Assembly: GCA_035699745.1 (NCBI GenBank)
Contig: DASSPH010000077.1
Location: 1-64,000 of the forward strand
Direction of reading: 5' to 3'
DNA from: Vicinamibacterales bacterium
GTDB taxonomy: Bacteria; Acidobacteriota; Vicinamibacteria; Vicinamibacterales; 2-12-FULL-66-21
Length of the DNA stretch: 64,000 nucleotides
The notes beneath the pieces were generated by a model. The model ran no database searches and was not told the DNA's origin. It saw only the letters and a list, made by a program, of their open reading frames with translations. Shown piece after piece: positions 1 to 9,500 of the stretch (within the stretch, counting starts at the first letter, position 1; the number at the start of each line of letters is the position of its first letter). The position numbers were made by a program, and so were the translations under genes.

Positions 1-180
1 GCCGCGCCGGCGATCTACGCGGCCGTGAGGGCATCCATGCGGTGGGCGTGCTTCACGCCGGCGTGGGCCGAGCAGGAGCCTCGAGCGAGACCGTTGATTC
101 GACGCTTCAGAATGCTGCTGCTGCTTTGGACGGCCCTTGCCGTTCCTGCCGTCGTCGCGATAGTTCGCGGCGTCGGTTGA
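1..180 (+). CDS. Possible C-terminal end of a protein running off the left edge
   Basis: The first frame is open from base 1 to a TGA at 178-180, giving about 59 residues that end in a hydrophobic stretch (MLLLLWTALAVPAVVAIV) followed by a short basic tail. An internal ATG at 37 could also start a 47-residue peptide. I do not recognise the sequence. The hydrophobic end could be a membrane anchor, but an open frame this short is expected by chance in GC-rich DNA. Confidence 0.2.
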   Translation, partial: AAPAIYAAVRASMRWACFTPAWAEQEPRARPLIRRFRMLLLLWTALAVPAVVAIVRGVG

Positions 181-273
181 TCGATCGGGCGATCTTCCTC
201 TCCTGCCGATTGGAGAAGTGAGCGGAGCGGATTCTGCGCGTCACTGGCGGCGCACGCTGGTCTTACCCAGGAT

Positions 274-789
274 ATGGAAGCCAAATCCAGCTCGATGGAG
301 CGACGACGACCCGTCCGCCTCTGGCGGCTGGTATTTGCCGCGAACGTCGTGTCGATCATGACCGCCACCGCGCAGCAGCTCACGCTCGATTCCGTGGCGT
401 TGAAGCTCGGCGCGCCCGACGCCGCGGCCGTGCAACAGTTGCGCAACAAGTACAACGTGCAGCGTATCGACGGCGGATGGTCGATTCAGCCCATCGAGCA
501 CGGTCCCACCAAGCCAGGGATCGGCGTGCGCACCGTCGACGGTCGCATCCAGAGTGTGTCGTTCACCTGGGGACCGGGATTCACGCCCACCGCCGAAGAG
601 ATCGCCGATCAACTGGCGCAGGCATTGCCGTCCGGAGTGCGCTGTGAGGTGCGCAACGTGAGCCGCGGTCAGGAAGGCGGTACGGTGCGGACGCTCGAAT
701 GGTTGTGCGGCACCTATAAGGTCAGATTCCAGAGCGGCGTGTGGCCACAAGGTGGCAACTCGGTGACAATCAGCGTGGAAAAAAACTGA
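274..789 (+). CDS. Hypothetical, possibly exported protein (171 aa)
   Basis: The protein begins with a basic stretch (ERRRPVRLWR, about residues 9-18), followed by a moderately hydrophobic segment ending TATAQQ. This resembles a signal peptide; if so, Met8 (MERRRP) may be the real start. The mature part (about 140 residues) has balanced amino-acid use unlike the Arg-rich chance frames around it. It contains two cysteines in the second half (GVRCEV and EWLCGTY) that could form a disulfide in the periplasm. I recognise no family. No neighbour is co-directional and close, so it appears to be a single gene. The coding call rests on composition and length. Confidence 0.55.
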   Translation: MEAKSSSMERRRPVRLWRLVFAANVVSIMTATAQQLTLDSVALKLGAPDAAAVQQLRNKYNVQRIDGGWSIQPIEHGPTKPGIGVRTVDGRIQSVSFTWGPGFTPTAEEIADQLAQALPSGVRCEVRNVSRGQEGGTVRTLEWLCGTYKVRFQSGVWPQGGNSVTISVEKN

Positions 790-1153
790 GAGACGGATGC
801 GAGGCGGATGCGCCGCTTGCTCGCGCAGGGCCGGGGTCGTTCCGATCGTCCAGAAGCCCACGCAGCGTCCGCGACGCCTGCTGCGGCCACTCTTTCGGCC
901 GGCTTTCAACGGCAGGCAGTTCGTGGGCGCTCATTGTCGTGATGCGAATGACCGTGACCTCGGCTCGAGGTCGCGGTCGTTCGCGGAGAGCACGAAGAAC
1001 GAGTTGGAACATCACCCCATTCGAACGGGCGGCGTTGAAACGGGCGGCACCCCTCGGGACCGCTCCTTGGTGCCACCCGCGTACCCGCGCGGCCTGAAAT
1101 CTTCGAGAAACGACGGATCCGCTCGGAAGTCGACGCCGCCTACATCAAGCGTA

Positions 1154-1184
1154 GGCTGTCACGCCGGAGGTCGCGAGTTCGAGC
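1154..1184 (+). pseudogene. tRNA-Asp-like fragment (anticodon loop to T-loop)
   Basis: The bases read CTGTCACGCCGGAGG followed by TCGCGAGTTCGAG. This matches, nearly base for base, the anticodon loop (CTGTCAC, GTC anticodon), the 3' anticodon strand, the variable loop and the 5' T-arm of typical bacterial tRNA-Asp. The match breaks inside the T-loop: the 3' T-stem strand and acceptor are absent (CAAATCTAGTC follows). No matching D-arm or 5' acceptor lies upstream. It therefore cannot fold as a tRNA and looks like a remnant, for example of an integration site. A chance resemblance of about 30 bases is less likely but not excluded. Confidence 0.45.
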
Positions 1185-1199
1185 AAATCTAGTCGACAG

Positions 1200-1229
1200 C
1201 GAGAGACCACAAGATGATGTGGTTTCTCG
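1200..1229. other. Strong hairpin (12-bp stem, 6-nt loop)
   Basis: CGAGAGACCACA (1200-1211) pairs with TGTGGTTTCTCG (1218-1229) around an AGATGA loop; the only imperfect pair is one G-U wobble. No T-run follows on either strand, so it is not a textbook intrinsic terminator. It lies just after the tRNA-like fragment and about 370 bases past the end of the minus-strand operon, where it could protect or terminate that transcript. Confidence 0.45.
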
Positions 1230-1595
1230 TTCCGTCGGAGCACGTCAGAAGCTGTCTGTATCCGGCGTCGTCGCTGCAGGCCCCCGCGTCGACCGTAACG
1301 ACGGACGCGAAGTGAGCGAATCCGAGATGATCGATCCGCATCACCGGCAAACTGGACGTGAGGACGGTACTCGAATCCGCGACAGTTCAAGGTAACGATC
1401 GCTCGCCTGAGCCATTCGGCGTCATTTCGACGTGCGTCGGCGTACCCAGCTGCGCCGACGCGATCGCCGCGCGCCGGCGGTCGCGAGGGGAGATTCCCGT
1501 GGTGATGCGCCCGTTGTCGAACTCAGACCCACGGCACGGCGCGGCGCCTCGCAGACTCGTGCTGCGCGTCTGCCGGAGCCACTCCGCCCGGGCTG

Positions 1596-2318
1596 CTACC
1601 TAATCCGATCGAGCCTCACCAACAACCCGCGGCCCGACATCCCGACCAGGCTGTCGAGCCGCTCGAAAAACCGATCGCGCAGGAACGGCAGGGGACCCAG
1701 TCCCGTCAGGACCTGCGCATTCGTCCACGCCGTGGACCGGGCCGCGCGCACGTTCCACATCGCCACCGCGTCGTCCAGCGGTCCACCCAGCCGATCGAGG
1801 ACGCCGAGCGGACCGACGGCGAACTCGACCTTGACCTTCGCTTCGACGTCCGCCAGCAGATCGTTCACGCTCGTGAAGTCGTGTTCGCGGATCCGATCGG
1901 TCAGCGGGGTGCCGCCCATCGCGGCGAACGAACGGACGATGCCGTCGGGGAGGTCGCGGTTGATGTGGGCGTTCATGCCGGCCAGCGCGAACTGAATGCG
2001 GGCGATCCCCTCCGAGTGCCGTGCGCGCAGCAGCGGACGCCAGGCCGACGGCGCCGCCTCCGCACCGGCGAGGCCGGACACGAGCGCCTCGAAATAGAGA
2101 TTGGCGAACGTGACGTCGAGGGTGGCGATGAATGCAGGGTCCGCGAAGCCGGTGCCGCCGAGTGCGCCGTCGACTTCCTCCGTCACGCGCAGGTACAGAC
2201 GGTTGAACCACTTCACGCCGTCGGTATCGGGCAGTTCGCGGTCGATCGCCTTCATGACGGCGATCGCGTCCTCGACGGACTCGACAGGGGCGCGGTCGAG
2301 AATGTCCTCGAGCGCCAT
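1596..2318 (-). CDS. DUF5995 family protein (240 aa)
   Basis: The ATG at 2318 (MALEDILDRAP) is preferred because the longer open frame upstream is Arg/Gly-rich and overlaps the previous gene. The protein shows what I recall of DUF5995: a helical start with DGVKWFNRLYLRVTEEV, then DPAFIATLDVTFANLYFEAL, AWRPLLRARHSEGIARIQFALAGMN and the polar AHINRDLP. The length fits the family. No catalytic function is known for it; the His/Asn/Asp patch (NAHINRD) may be functional. It is the last gene of the minus-strand quartet-1 operon, two bases from the upstream stop, so it is probably co-translated with it. Cytoplasmic, as no signal peptide is visible. Confidence 0.75.
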   Translation of the reverse strand: MALEDILDRAPVESVEDAIAVMKAIDRELPDTDGVKWFNRLYLRVTEEVDGALGGTGFADPAFIATLDVTFANLYFEALVSGLAGAEAAPSAWRPLLRARHSEGIARIQFALAGMNAHINRDLPDGIVRSFAAMGGTPLTDRIREHDFTSVNDLLADVEAKVKVEFAVGPLGVLDRLGGPLDDAVAMWNVRAARSTAWTNAQVLTGLGPLPFLRDRFFERLDSLVGMSGRGLLVRLDRIR

Positions 2319-2320
2319 GG

Positions 2321-4735
2321 CTACGTCTGGTTGAACGGACTCGCCATCATCGTCGCCACCTCGTCCTCCACGATTGCAGGAATGCCGGCCTCGATCGACG
2401 CCGTGCTGCGCGCCGTCATCAGCCGATCGTCGTCGTTCACGTGCGACAGCCCGAGCACGTGTCCGAGCTGGTGCGCCAGCGTCCACTCGCCGGCCAGTGA
2501 CGCGCAGACGATGGCCCCGGGGCGGTCGGGCGGATGCACCGGGCATCCCGCCTGCGCCGGAACCAGCGTCCGCACGAAGTAAATCACGATGTCGTCGGGT
2601 TCGGCGTCGCCGCGCAGGTTGAACAGGTCCGTTTGCGCGTCGGTCGGAACCCCGGCGTCGATGGCGAGGGTCTGAAAGCGCGAGAAGTCGGGACTCTCCG
2701 CGGCCATCGTCTCGCGCGACATCTCGACCACGTCGATGTGGTGCAGCGCGAAGAGCGCCTTGGCGTTCACCAGCATCTGTTCGATGGTCGCGAGCGCGGG
2801 CTCTTCGAATACCTTGAGATGCAGGCGGATCGTACGGCTCGCGGTCATTACCCGCTGCAGTTCGGCGGACGTCAGCTCGACGCGCTCGAGCGGTCCGTCG
2901 AGGGTGGCCTGGTAGCGCAGGTTCCAGTACAGTTCCGAAGACTCCGCGACGCCGGCGAGTGCGACCTTGGCGCCTTTGAAGGCCGGGTCCCCAGCGGCGG
3001 TGAGGCCCAGGACGTAGGCAGATCCATGGTGATACACCGGCTGCCAGACGCCGGAGGCGATGTTGGCGATCTGGGCCAGATAGACGAGCTGCTCGTTCTT
3101 GCCGAATGCGACCTTGACCGTCTGGTTCCGCGGCACCATCGGGTTGCCCACCGTCTGATAGGGCTTTCCGGTGCCCGTGAAGCGCGCGTCCGCGTCGGGC
3201 GCGAAGCCCTTCAAGGTGGCGCTGTTTGGCGTCGGGTCAAAGACGCTTCCCCACCGCCAGTGCGTGTGCAGGCAGTCGTGCTCGCAGAACGGGGCCATCC
3301 TGATCTTGTCGAGCGTGTCGCGGGCGGCTTGCCAGCTCTGGTCTGCCGGCGGCGTCGCCATCCTCGGATCCGCCAGGACGACATGCGCCTTCATGCCCGG
3401 GGCGATGTGCACATTGTCGAACGTGCCCTGGCCGGGGAGCTTGCGCACGGTCACCGGCTTGCGGGGCAGGAAGTTCGCGGTCTTGATCGCCGTGGTATGC
3501 ACCGCGTTCGCAAACCCGTTGATCATCACTCCCTGCAGGCTCGGACGCGCCAACAGGACGTCGATCACCTTGCTCGCCGCGGCGATTGCTTTCGGGAGCG
3601 CCGGGTTGTTCAGCCAGGTGGACGCGGCCTTGTAGAACTTCGAGTAGTCGAGATGCCGCACCGCGGACGCCACGATCCGCTCCGCGGTCTGACCGGGATC
3701 GACGACGGTCGTGAACGTGTTGCGCGGGACCTCTCCCTTCTGGCCGCCGCTGTAATCGATCGGCAGGTAATAGTCGAACACCAGGTCCCAGTAGGGGGCG
3801 GGCAGCAGATTGTTGGCATCCACGCCGCGGAGCACGTTGGGCTCGGTCATCAACAGCGCCTTGATTGGCGGATCCATGTCCGGATGATTCATGATGCGCG
3901 GCGCGCCGCCGGGATTTCTCCAGGTGCCGTGATAGCCGGATCGGTCCGGACGCGTCACCGTGATCGTCGCGTCGACGCCGAGGCCTTTGCCGGCGATGCG
4001 CTTGTTGCTCATGATCATGAAGTGCGGATAGAAGCGTCCCATGCCGATGATGCCGAACGGCTCGAAGTCCGCCTTTTCGCGCATGCAGACGAGACTCAGC
4101 ACGACGCAGACGAAGTGGCGATCGGCGACCGGGGCGTCGTCGCGCGTCGAGCCGATCGGCAGTTCGGTGGACTCGGCGCCTGGCGCCGGCATGAACGTGG
4201 CACTGTTGTAGATCGCCGCCGGGACCGTTCCCGGCGCCTGCCCCTGCTGCCGCGTCGTGAGGTCGTAGGCGAAGACGCTCATGAAGCTCTGATCGAGCTC
4301 CGCCGGCAGCGGCCACCACGGATTGGCGCCGGAATTGACACCCGAGCCGATCGTGAATCCCCTGACGAAATATTTCTGCTTGAGCGGCAGTGCGAGCGCC
4401 GGGTCCCCCGGCAGATTGATCTGCAGCGGGCCCCAGTCGATGGCGCGCGCCACGCTCATCCAGCCCATATCCACGTCGTTGCCGTGCATCGCGGTCATCG
4501 TGCGCGACCAGACTTCCAGTTCGCTCACATGATTCATGTCCATCTGCTGCTGGATTTCGCGCACACCGGTGTAGTCCCACACCCACACCGGCTGCGTCAC
4601 CGGCCCATTTGCCTGCGGCTGCGGCCGCGGCGAGAGCGCCGTCGGGCCAGGCTCGAATTCCTTCAGCGCCGTTGGCGCGTTCTGGCCCGCGATCTTGATC
4701 AGCGTGTCCTTGAGAATGTCGTCGAGGCTCGGCAT
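2321..4735 (-). CDS. Cys/His-motif protein fused to a metallopeptidase-like domain with lost catalytic Glu (804 aa)
   Basis: Residues up to about 620 resemble the 573-aa protein at 43448-45169, sharing APFCEHDCLHTHWRW (C484, H486, C488, H490, H492 here), which could bind a metal. The C-terminal domain (about 640-804) has a metallopeptidase layout: TLAHQLGHVLGLSH at about 752-765 followed by a possible Met-turn (RLMT). The three zinc histidines (H755, H759, H765) are present, but the catalytic Glu is Gln756. The codon is CAG where GAG would give Glu, so one substitution explains it. The domain may therefore bind zinc or peptide without cleaving. The gene is 33 bases after D1 and 2 bases before DUF5995. 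No signal peptide is visible. Confidence 0.7.
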   Translation of the reverse strand: MPSLDDILKDTLIKIAGQNAPTALKEFEPGPTALSPRPQPQANGPVTQPVWVWDYTGVREIQQQMDMNHVSELEVWSRTMTAMHGNDVDMGWMSVARAIDWGPLQINLPGDPALALPLKQKYFVRGFTIGSGVNSGANPWWPLPAELDQSFMSVFAYDLTTRQQGQAPGTVPAAIYNSATFMPAPGAESTELPIGSTRDDAPVADRHFVCVVLSLVCMREKADFEPFGIIGMGRFYPHFMIMSNKRIAGKGLGVDATITVTRPDRSGYHGTWRNPGGAPRIMNHPDMDPPIKALLMTEPNVLRGVDANNLLPAPYWDLVFDYYLPIDYSGGQKGEVPRNTFTTVVDPGQTAERIVASAVRHLDYSKFYKAASTWLNNPALPKAIAAASKVIDVLLARPSLQGVMINGFANAVHTTAIKTANFLPRKPVTVRKLPGQGTFDNVHIAPGMKAHVVLADPRMATPPADQSWQAARDTLDKIRMAPFCEHDCLHTHWRWGSVFDPTPNSATLKGFAPDADARFTGTGKPYQTVGNPMVPRNQTVKVAFGKNEQLVYLAQIANIASGVWQPVYHHGSAYVLGLTAAGDPAFKGAKVALAGVAESSELYWNLRYQATLDGPLERVELTSAELQRVMTASRTIRLHLKVFEEPALATIEQMLVNAKALFALHHIDVVEMSRETMAAESPDFSRFQTLAIDAGVPTDAQTDLFNLRGDAEPDDIVIYFVRTLVPAQAGCPVHPPDRPGAIVCASLAGEWTLAHQLGHVLGLSHVNDDDRLMTARSTASIEAGIPAIVEDEVATMMASPFNQT

Positions 4736-4768
4736 CAGACGCTCCGGTTCATCGCTGCGTCCCCGGTC

Positions 4769-6529
4769 TCACGAGTTCGGGCGTGGCTTGCGGGCGCGTG
4801 CGCTGTCGAAGGCGAGACGACTCGCCCCTTCGCCGCGCCCGACGCCGACCCGACGCGTCGTCCAGCGTACATACGTGCCGTCGGCACGTCGTGTCATCGA
4901 ACACTGCCGGCGGACCATGACTCCCTCGCGCGGCACTTCGGCGTCCTTGAGCGTCCTGATATCGGTACGGTTCAGGAGGCGGCCGAGCGGGTCGACGGCG
5001 GTGCCGTCCGGACGGGTCATCCGGCCCTGCACCAGATCGATGGATCGGTAGCCTGACGATCGCGGCAGCAACGGAATCCAGCGCGCCGGCACGCTCGACT
5101 GCAGCTCGTAATCGAGCTGCGCGCGTTCGACGGGCCCCGGACCGAGCGGCCCGCGTTCGTCGCGCTCGCGGGAGCGATCCCGACCGCCCCCCGACGGGCC
5201 TTGCACGACCCGCTCGACCGCCCACGCCATGTTCGCCATCTCGTCGCGCAGGAAGAGCACCTCTTCGATGGCCGGGCCGTCCTGGACGGCGACGGCGCCC
5301 GGCGGGATCAGCAATCCGTTCGCGCTCGCGCCCTTGTCGGCGATCGCGAACATGCGCCACTTGCCGTCGGGACTCGCCGCCGCGGTGGGCTTGACGAGGA
5401 AGTGTTCGCCGAAGGTGGTGGTATACAGAATCGATTCGATGGCGGTGAGCGACCCGAACGGCACGTCCACCGGCACGACCAGCCAGTCGTTGCCATAGGT
5501 GAGGGCGAATTCGGCGACGAGCAGCCGCGCCAGATCCCACGGCTCCGCCTCGATGACGCCGAGATTGACCTGCGCGTCTTCCATTTCCCACAACCGATCG
5601 GCGGGCATGCCGGCGTATCGCAGCGGGCTCGCCAGCAATGCGTGCACCCGTCGCGTCTCCGCCGGCACCGCCGCCCCGGCGGCGGGCAGATTGTCGGCGG
5701 CCGCCGCCGGATCGAAGGTGTACCAGTCGATGTCGCCGCCGTTGTGATCGGGCGCCGCGAGCGTGGTCGCGCCCGCGCCGATCCGGAACCGATACTCGAG
5801 CCGCTCGCCGATCCAGGCGTCGTCACCGCCGCTGGGCGGGGAGATCTCGGCGCGATACCACGCCAGCCAGTCCTCGAGCCGCGCGCGCAGCGCGGCGCCT
5901 TCGGCGGCGCTCCCGGGGACGAGCCAGAACGGCAGGCCGCCGCCGGCCGCTTCGAGGGCTTTCGCGGCCAGCTCGCCGTCCGCCATCGTCGCATCGCCGA
6001 GAAGACGGACGAGGCGGAGCCACTGTGAATCGAGTTCGGCGGCGGCGCCGCCGGGATGCGACAGGGGATTCAGATCCAGCGGGCAGCGCGCCGCCACCGC
6101 GGCGGCGTGCGCGCCGAGTCCCGCTTCGTCCAGCGCCGCGAGCAGTGCCGCGCCGGCCTCGGCCCGCGGCCGCAGCCCGGGCGATCGAACGGCCACGGGC
6201 TCGCGCTCGACCATCGGCTCCAGCAGCTCGTGCGATGCCGGATCGATCGGCTCTCGTTCCGCGTTCCCTTTCGGCGACCAGCGATCCACGGCCGTCGTCC
6301 GCGAGACGACGCGCACGGTGAGCGGCGTGCCGGCGTCCTCGCCCTGGAACTCGCCGAGCTGCCACTGGCGTCCGAGCAGCCACAGCGGATCGTGCACCCG
6401 CGCCTCGACGCCGGGACGCGGATCCCCGGCGGCGCCCTGCGGCTCGAGCCGCGTCCACGTCGGCGGTTTCGCCAGCGCGAACGCATCGATGGCCGCGAAC
6501 TTGTCCTTGACGAGAAAATCGGACGGCAT
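4769..6529 (-). CDS. Quartet protein D1 (586 aa)
   Basis: Family unknown to me. ATG at 6529 (MPSDFLVKDKF) is chosen because it lies 2 bases after the A1 stop, and similarity to D2 and D3 starts soon after (TWTRLEPQ). Signature motifs shared by the three D proteins are LWLLGRQWQLGEFQGEDAG (about 48-66), LLVAEFALTYGNDW, EEVLFLRDEMANMAWAVER, VPARWIPLLP and a C-terminal GRGEG motif. It appears soluble with mixed alpha/beta composition. The Trp/Gln-rich first motif is the best family marker. D is always last in the quartet. Between the NMAWAVER motif and WIPLLP there is an Arg-rich low-complexity linker, where D3 instead has a helical insert. Confidence 0.8.
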   Translation of the reverse strand: MPSDFLVKDKFAAIDAFALAKPPTWTRLEPQGAAGDPRPGVEARVHDPLWLLGRQWQLGEFQGEDAGTPLTVRVVSRTTAVDRWSPKGNAEREPIDPASHELLEPMVEREPVAVRSPGLRPRAEAGAALLAALDEAGLGAHAAAVAARCPLDLNPLSHPGGAAAELDSQWLRLVRLLGDATMADGELAAKALEAAGGGLPFWLVPGSAAEGAALRARLEDWLAWYRAEISPPSGGDDAWIGERLEYRFRIGAGATTLAAPDHNGGDIDWYTFDPAAAADNLPAAGAAVPAETRRVHALLASPLRYAGMPADRLWEMEDAQVNLGVIEAEPWDLARLLVAEFALTYGNDWLVVPVDVPFGSLTAIESILYTTTFGEHFLVKPTAAASPDGKWRMFAIADKGASANGLLIPPGAVAVQDGPAIEEVLFLRDEMANMAWAVERVVQGPSGGGRDRSRERDERGPLGPGPVERAQLDYELQSSVPARWIPLLPRSSGYRSIDLVQGRMTRPDGTAVDPLGRLLNRTDIRTLKDAEVPREGVMVRRQCSMTRRADGTYVRWTTRRVGVGRGEGASRLAFDSARARKPRPNS

Positions 6530-6531
6530 CG

Positions 6532-9500
6532 CTAGCCGTCCTCCTCGACGGCCAGGAACTTCATCGTGTCGTTGAGATCGAACTTGGTCGCGACCTGCAG
6601 CCAGTCGATCACCGGCTCCCCCTGCAGCGACCAGTCGCGGAAGTACAACGCCGGCAGCACGCGGCCGATGAACGGAATCTCCTGCAGGGTCAGCGTCCGC
6701 ATGCGGGCGAGCGTGATCGCTTCGTCGAGCAGCGTGACCAGCCGATCGCCCGTCCATCGCGCGCCGTCGGCGCTGAGCGCGAGCAGCATCGCCTGCGGTG
6801 GACGCGCGCCGGGCGCATTGGCGTTGATCGCGATGCCGGTGGACGTCACGTCGTGAAACGTCGGCGCCGCGTCACGATCGCCGTCTTCCCAGCGCGGTAG
6901 CCGGCGCGGCACGACTTCGACCCAGTCGTCCAGAACGATCCCGGCGATGCCTCCGGCAAGTGAAGGCACCGGCTGACCCGCCTCCGCACCGGTCACTTCC
7001 GCCACCATGCTGGCAAGCGGGACCGTCGGCGGGGCGCCATCGAACGGAAGCGCCGCCCACGCGGGGTACGCGCCGGCGGGCGTCTGGATGACCCGGAGGC
7101 GCGGACGGCGGCCGCGTGCTTCGCGGACGAGCACGGTCTCGCCATATGCCGCGGCCGCGGCGCGCAGGGCGCCGGCGCGCGCGAGCCACGGGCGGATGTG
7201 CGCCCCCGCAGGCGGGTTCACACCGCCGGCGCCGACGGCGCCCGTCCACAGGTCCGCCTCACCGGCAGGCGGCGGCAGCAGTCGCGGTACGACGACGAAG
7301 CTGCTGCCGAACACCACGGCGAGTGCCTGCGAGGCGAGTTCGACGCGGCCCTGGTCGGCACCCGTCCCGCGTGCGCGCGCCAGCAGGCTCTCGGCCTCCG
7401 CGATCCGTTCGCCGGCGGCAGCGGCCAGCGCGTCGTGCGCCGCTGCGGTCTCGGCCGCCGACGCCGCCAGGGTCTTCTCGCCCGGTGCACGGCGGACGCC
7501 GTAGGGCGCCAGGAGGTCGAGCGTGCCGCCGCCGTCGATCGCGTTGGTCAGTCCCTCGATCGCCGCGGCGGCGCGCGCGATCAGCTCCTCGGTATCGGGT
7601 CTTCGTCCGATCGCGCCGTCCTCGACCGGCCGGCCGACGCTCGCGACGTCGAGCGGGTGCCCGGCGATCACCATCGCCCGCAGCAGGCCGGCGAGTTCCC
7701 AGACGGGCGCGAGCGTGCTGAATGTCTCCTCGCCATCCTCCACGATCGTTCGAAGCCGCGAGGCGAGCGTGCTCCGGGCAACGCTGTCGCCGTCGGCGTC
7801 GTACAACAGGTCGAGCGCGCAGAACCCCGCGGCGTCCAGCGTGACGCGGCCGTCGGCGGTGACGTCGATCGCCGTCGCGGCGCCGAACGCGCCCTGCGCC
7901 CAGCGTTCGAGCCGCGGCTCCGCCTGCGCCCGCGGCGCGTGGACGTTCCAGCCGGGCAGCGCCGGCGGAACCGGATCGGGAACGAGGATCGCCAGCCGGT
8001 GCTGGATCGGGACACCCGATCGGGGCGTGCGGATCACCTCCGGCTCCGGCGGCGTCGCTTCGCCCGCGCCCAGCACGTCGAGCGCCGCGGCGGCGCGCGC
8101 CGGATTTCCCGCCGCCAGCTGATACACCGATTCGGCGAGCAGCAGATCGGCGACGGCGTCGTGCGTTTCGTCGAGTTCGGCGATCGCCGCCAGGACCGCC
8201 TTGACTTCGTCGTCCGTGGCTCGCACCCAGGATCCGGCCGGAATGTAGGCCGCGTCCTCCGGACCGTCCTGCATCTTCTGCTTGACGTCCGCGACCGGCA
8301 CGGTCATGAGCCGCAGGCCGTCGACCACGTCGGACGCGGCGAGACTTTCTTCGACGGCCTGACCTGGATCGGAGAGCTTTCCGCCGCGCAGGGGGGCCAG
8401 CGCGCGCAGCACGTAGATGAACCGATCCAGCTCGACGCCGTTGCCCGATCGCTCGTGCAGCCGGCGTTCGAGCCGATAGCCGAGCAGCGCGCCGAGCGGC
8501 TGCCCGCGCCGCATCCCGTCGAGGAGCGCGAGCGCATCGCGCACGCGCGCGCTCGACAGATCGATCTCGAGCGCCTCGCTGTTCGGGTCGCCGCGGCGAT
8601 GGGTGAGACGGCCGCTGCGCAGGATCCCGGCGGCGACCGCGTGCGTGAGCCCCGGCGCATGGATGTAGCCGCCGTCGCTGCCGTCGTGCAGGACGGCTGT
8701 GCCGTCCACGGTTCCGGCCGCGGCCGGCGTGCGCAGCTCGATCCCCTCGAGCCAGCCGTAGGCCCCGATGAAGGCGCCGCTCGGAGCGCCGTCGCGCACA
8801 TCGCTCAAGCGGCGCGCCGCCGTCGCCGTGATCCAGGCGTCGAGCCGGTGCGAACAGCAGTCGAGCGTTTCACAGAGAAGCAGCCGGCGCTCGTCCAGCG
8901 ATTCGATCCGGGCGATGTCCTCGAGCGCGGTGCGCACCGCCGCCGACCAGTTCGCGCGCGCGAAGAATTCGCCGATGAGCTGCATGCCGTCCGCGCCGGT
9001 CAATCGCTCCACCCGCAGCTCCGGTCCGCCGATCTGCTGCGCCACCGTCGCGGGCGCGATCGCCGGAAACGGATGGCGGTCGGCGAGGATTCGCGTGTCC
9101 AGCCGGCCGGCGCGCGCCGCCACGTGTGCCGCCGCGTCGGCAACGAGCGTCTCGCGCGACGCCGCCAGGGCGCCGCCCGAGCGCTGCGCGACCACGGCGT
9201 CGAAGGCCCGCGTCGTCAGATCGCCGTCCACGCCGACGGTGTTCGACGCGATCGCTTCGCGCAGCACGCCATGCATCTGCAGCGTCGCGATCGAGGCCGA
9301 CGTGTGCCGATCGACTTCGGCGGCATGCGCCAGCAGGACCTGCAGCACGCTTTCCGCCGGCACCGCCGGCGGCTCCGGCTGCAACAATCCGCGGACGAAG
9401 GCCGGGTCCGACTCGTGGACGAGCGGCAGCGCGAGCGATCGCGTCTTGGTGCCGAGCAGCTCGTGTTCGGTGATTGCGTCGGGAGACACGCCGGACAGGA

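Larger units (their letters stand above)
790..1595. other. Stretch without a convincing gene
   Basis: Open frames here on both strands are short and Arg-rich and look like chance. The least unlikely is a minus-strand frame ending at 770 with a possible start near 931 (MSAHELPAVESRPKEW, about 53 residues), which I cannot assign. The stretch contains a tRNA-Asp-like fragment near 1154-1184 and a strong hairpin at 1200-1229, both listed separately. It lies downstream of the minus-strand quartet operon, whose last gene stops at 1596. Confidence 0.5.

Noticed and set aside
2534-5056. Plus-strand open frame of 840 codons antisense to the 804-aa gene
   Set aside because: It is rich in Arg and His with no recognisable motif. 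The minus-strand protein has paralogue support.
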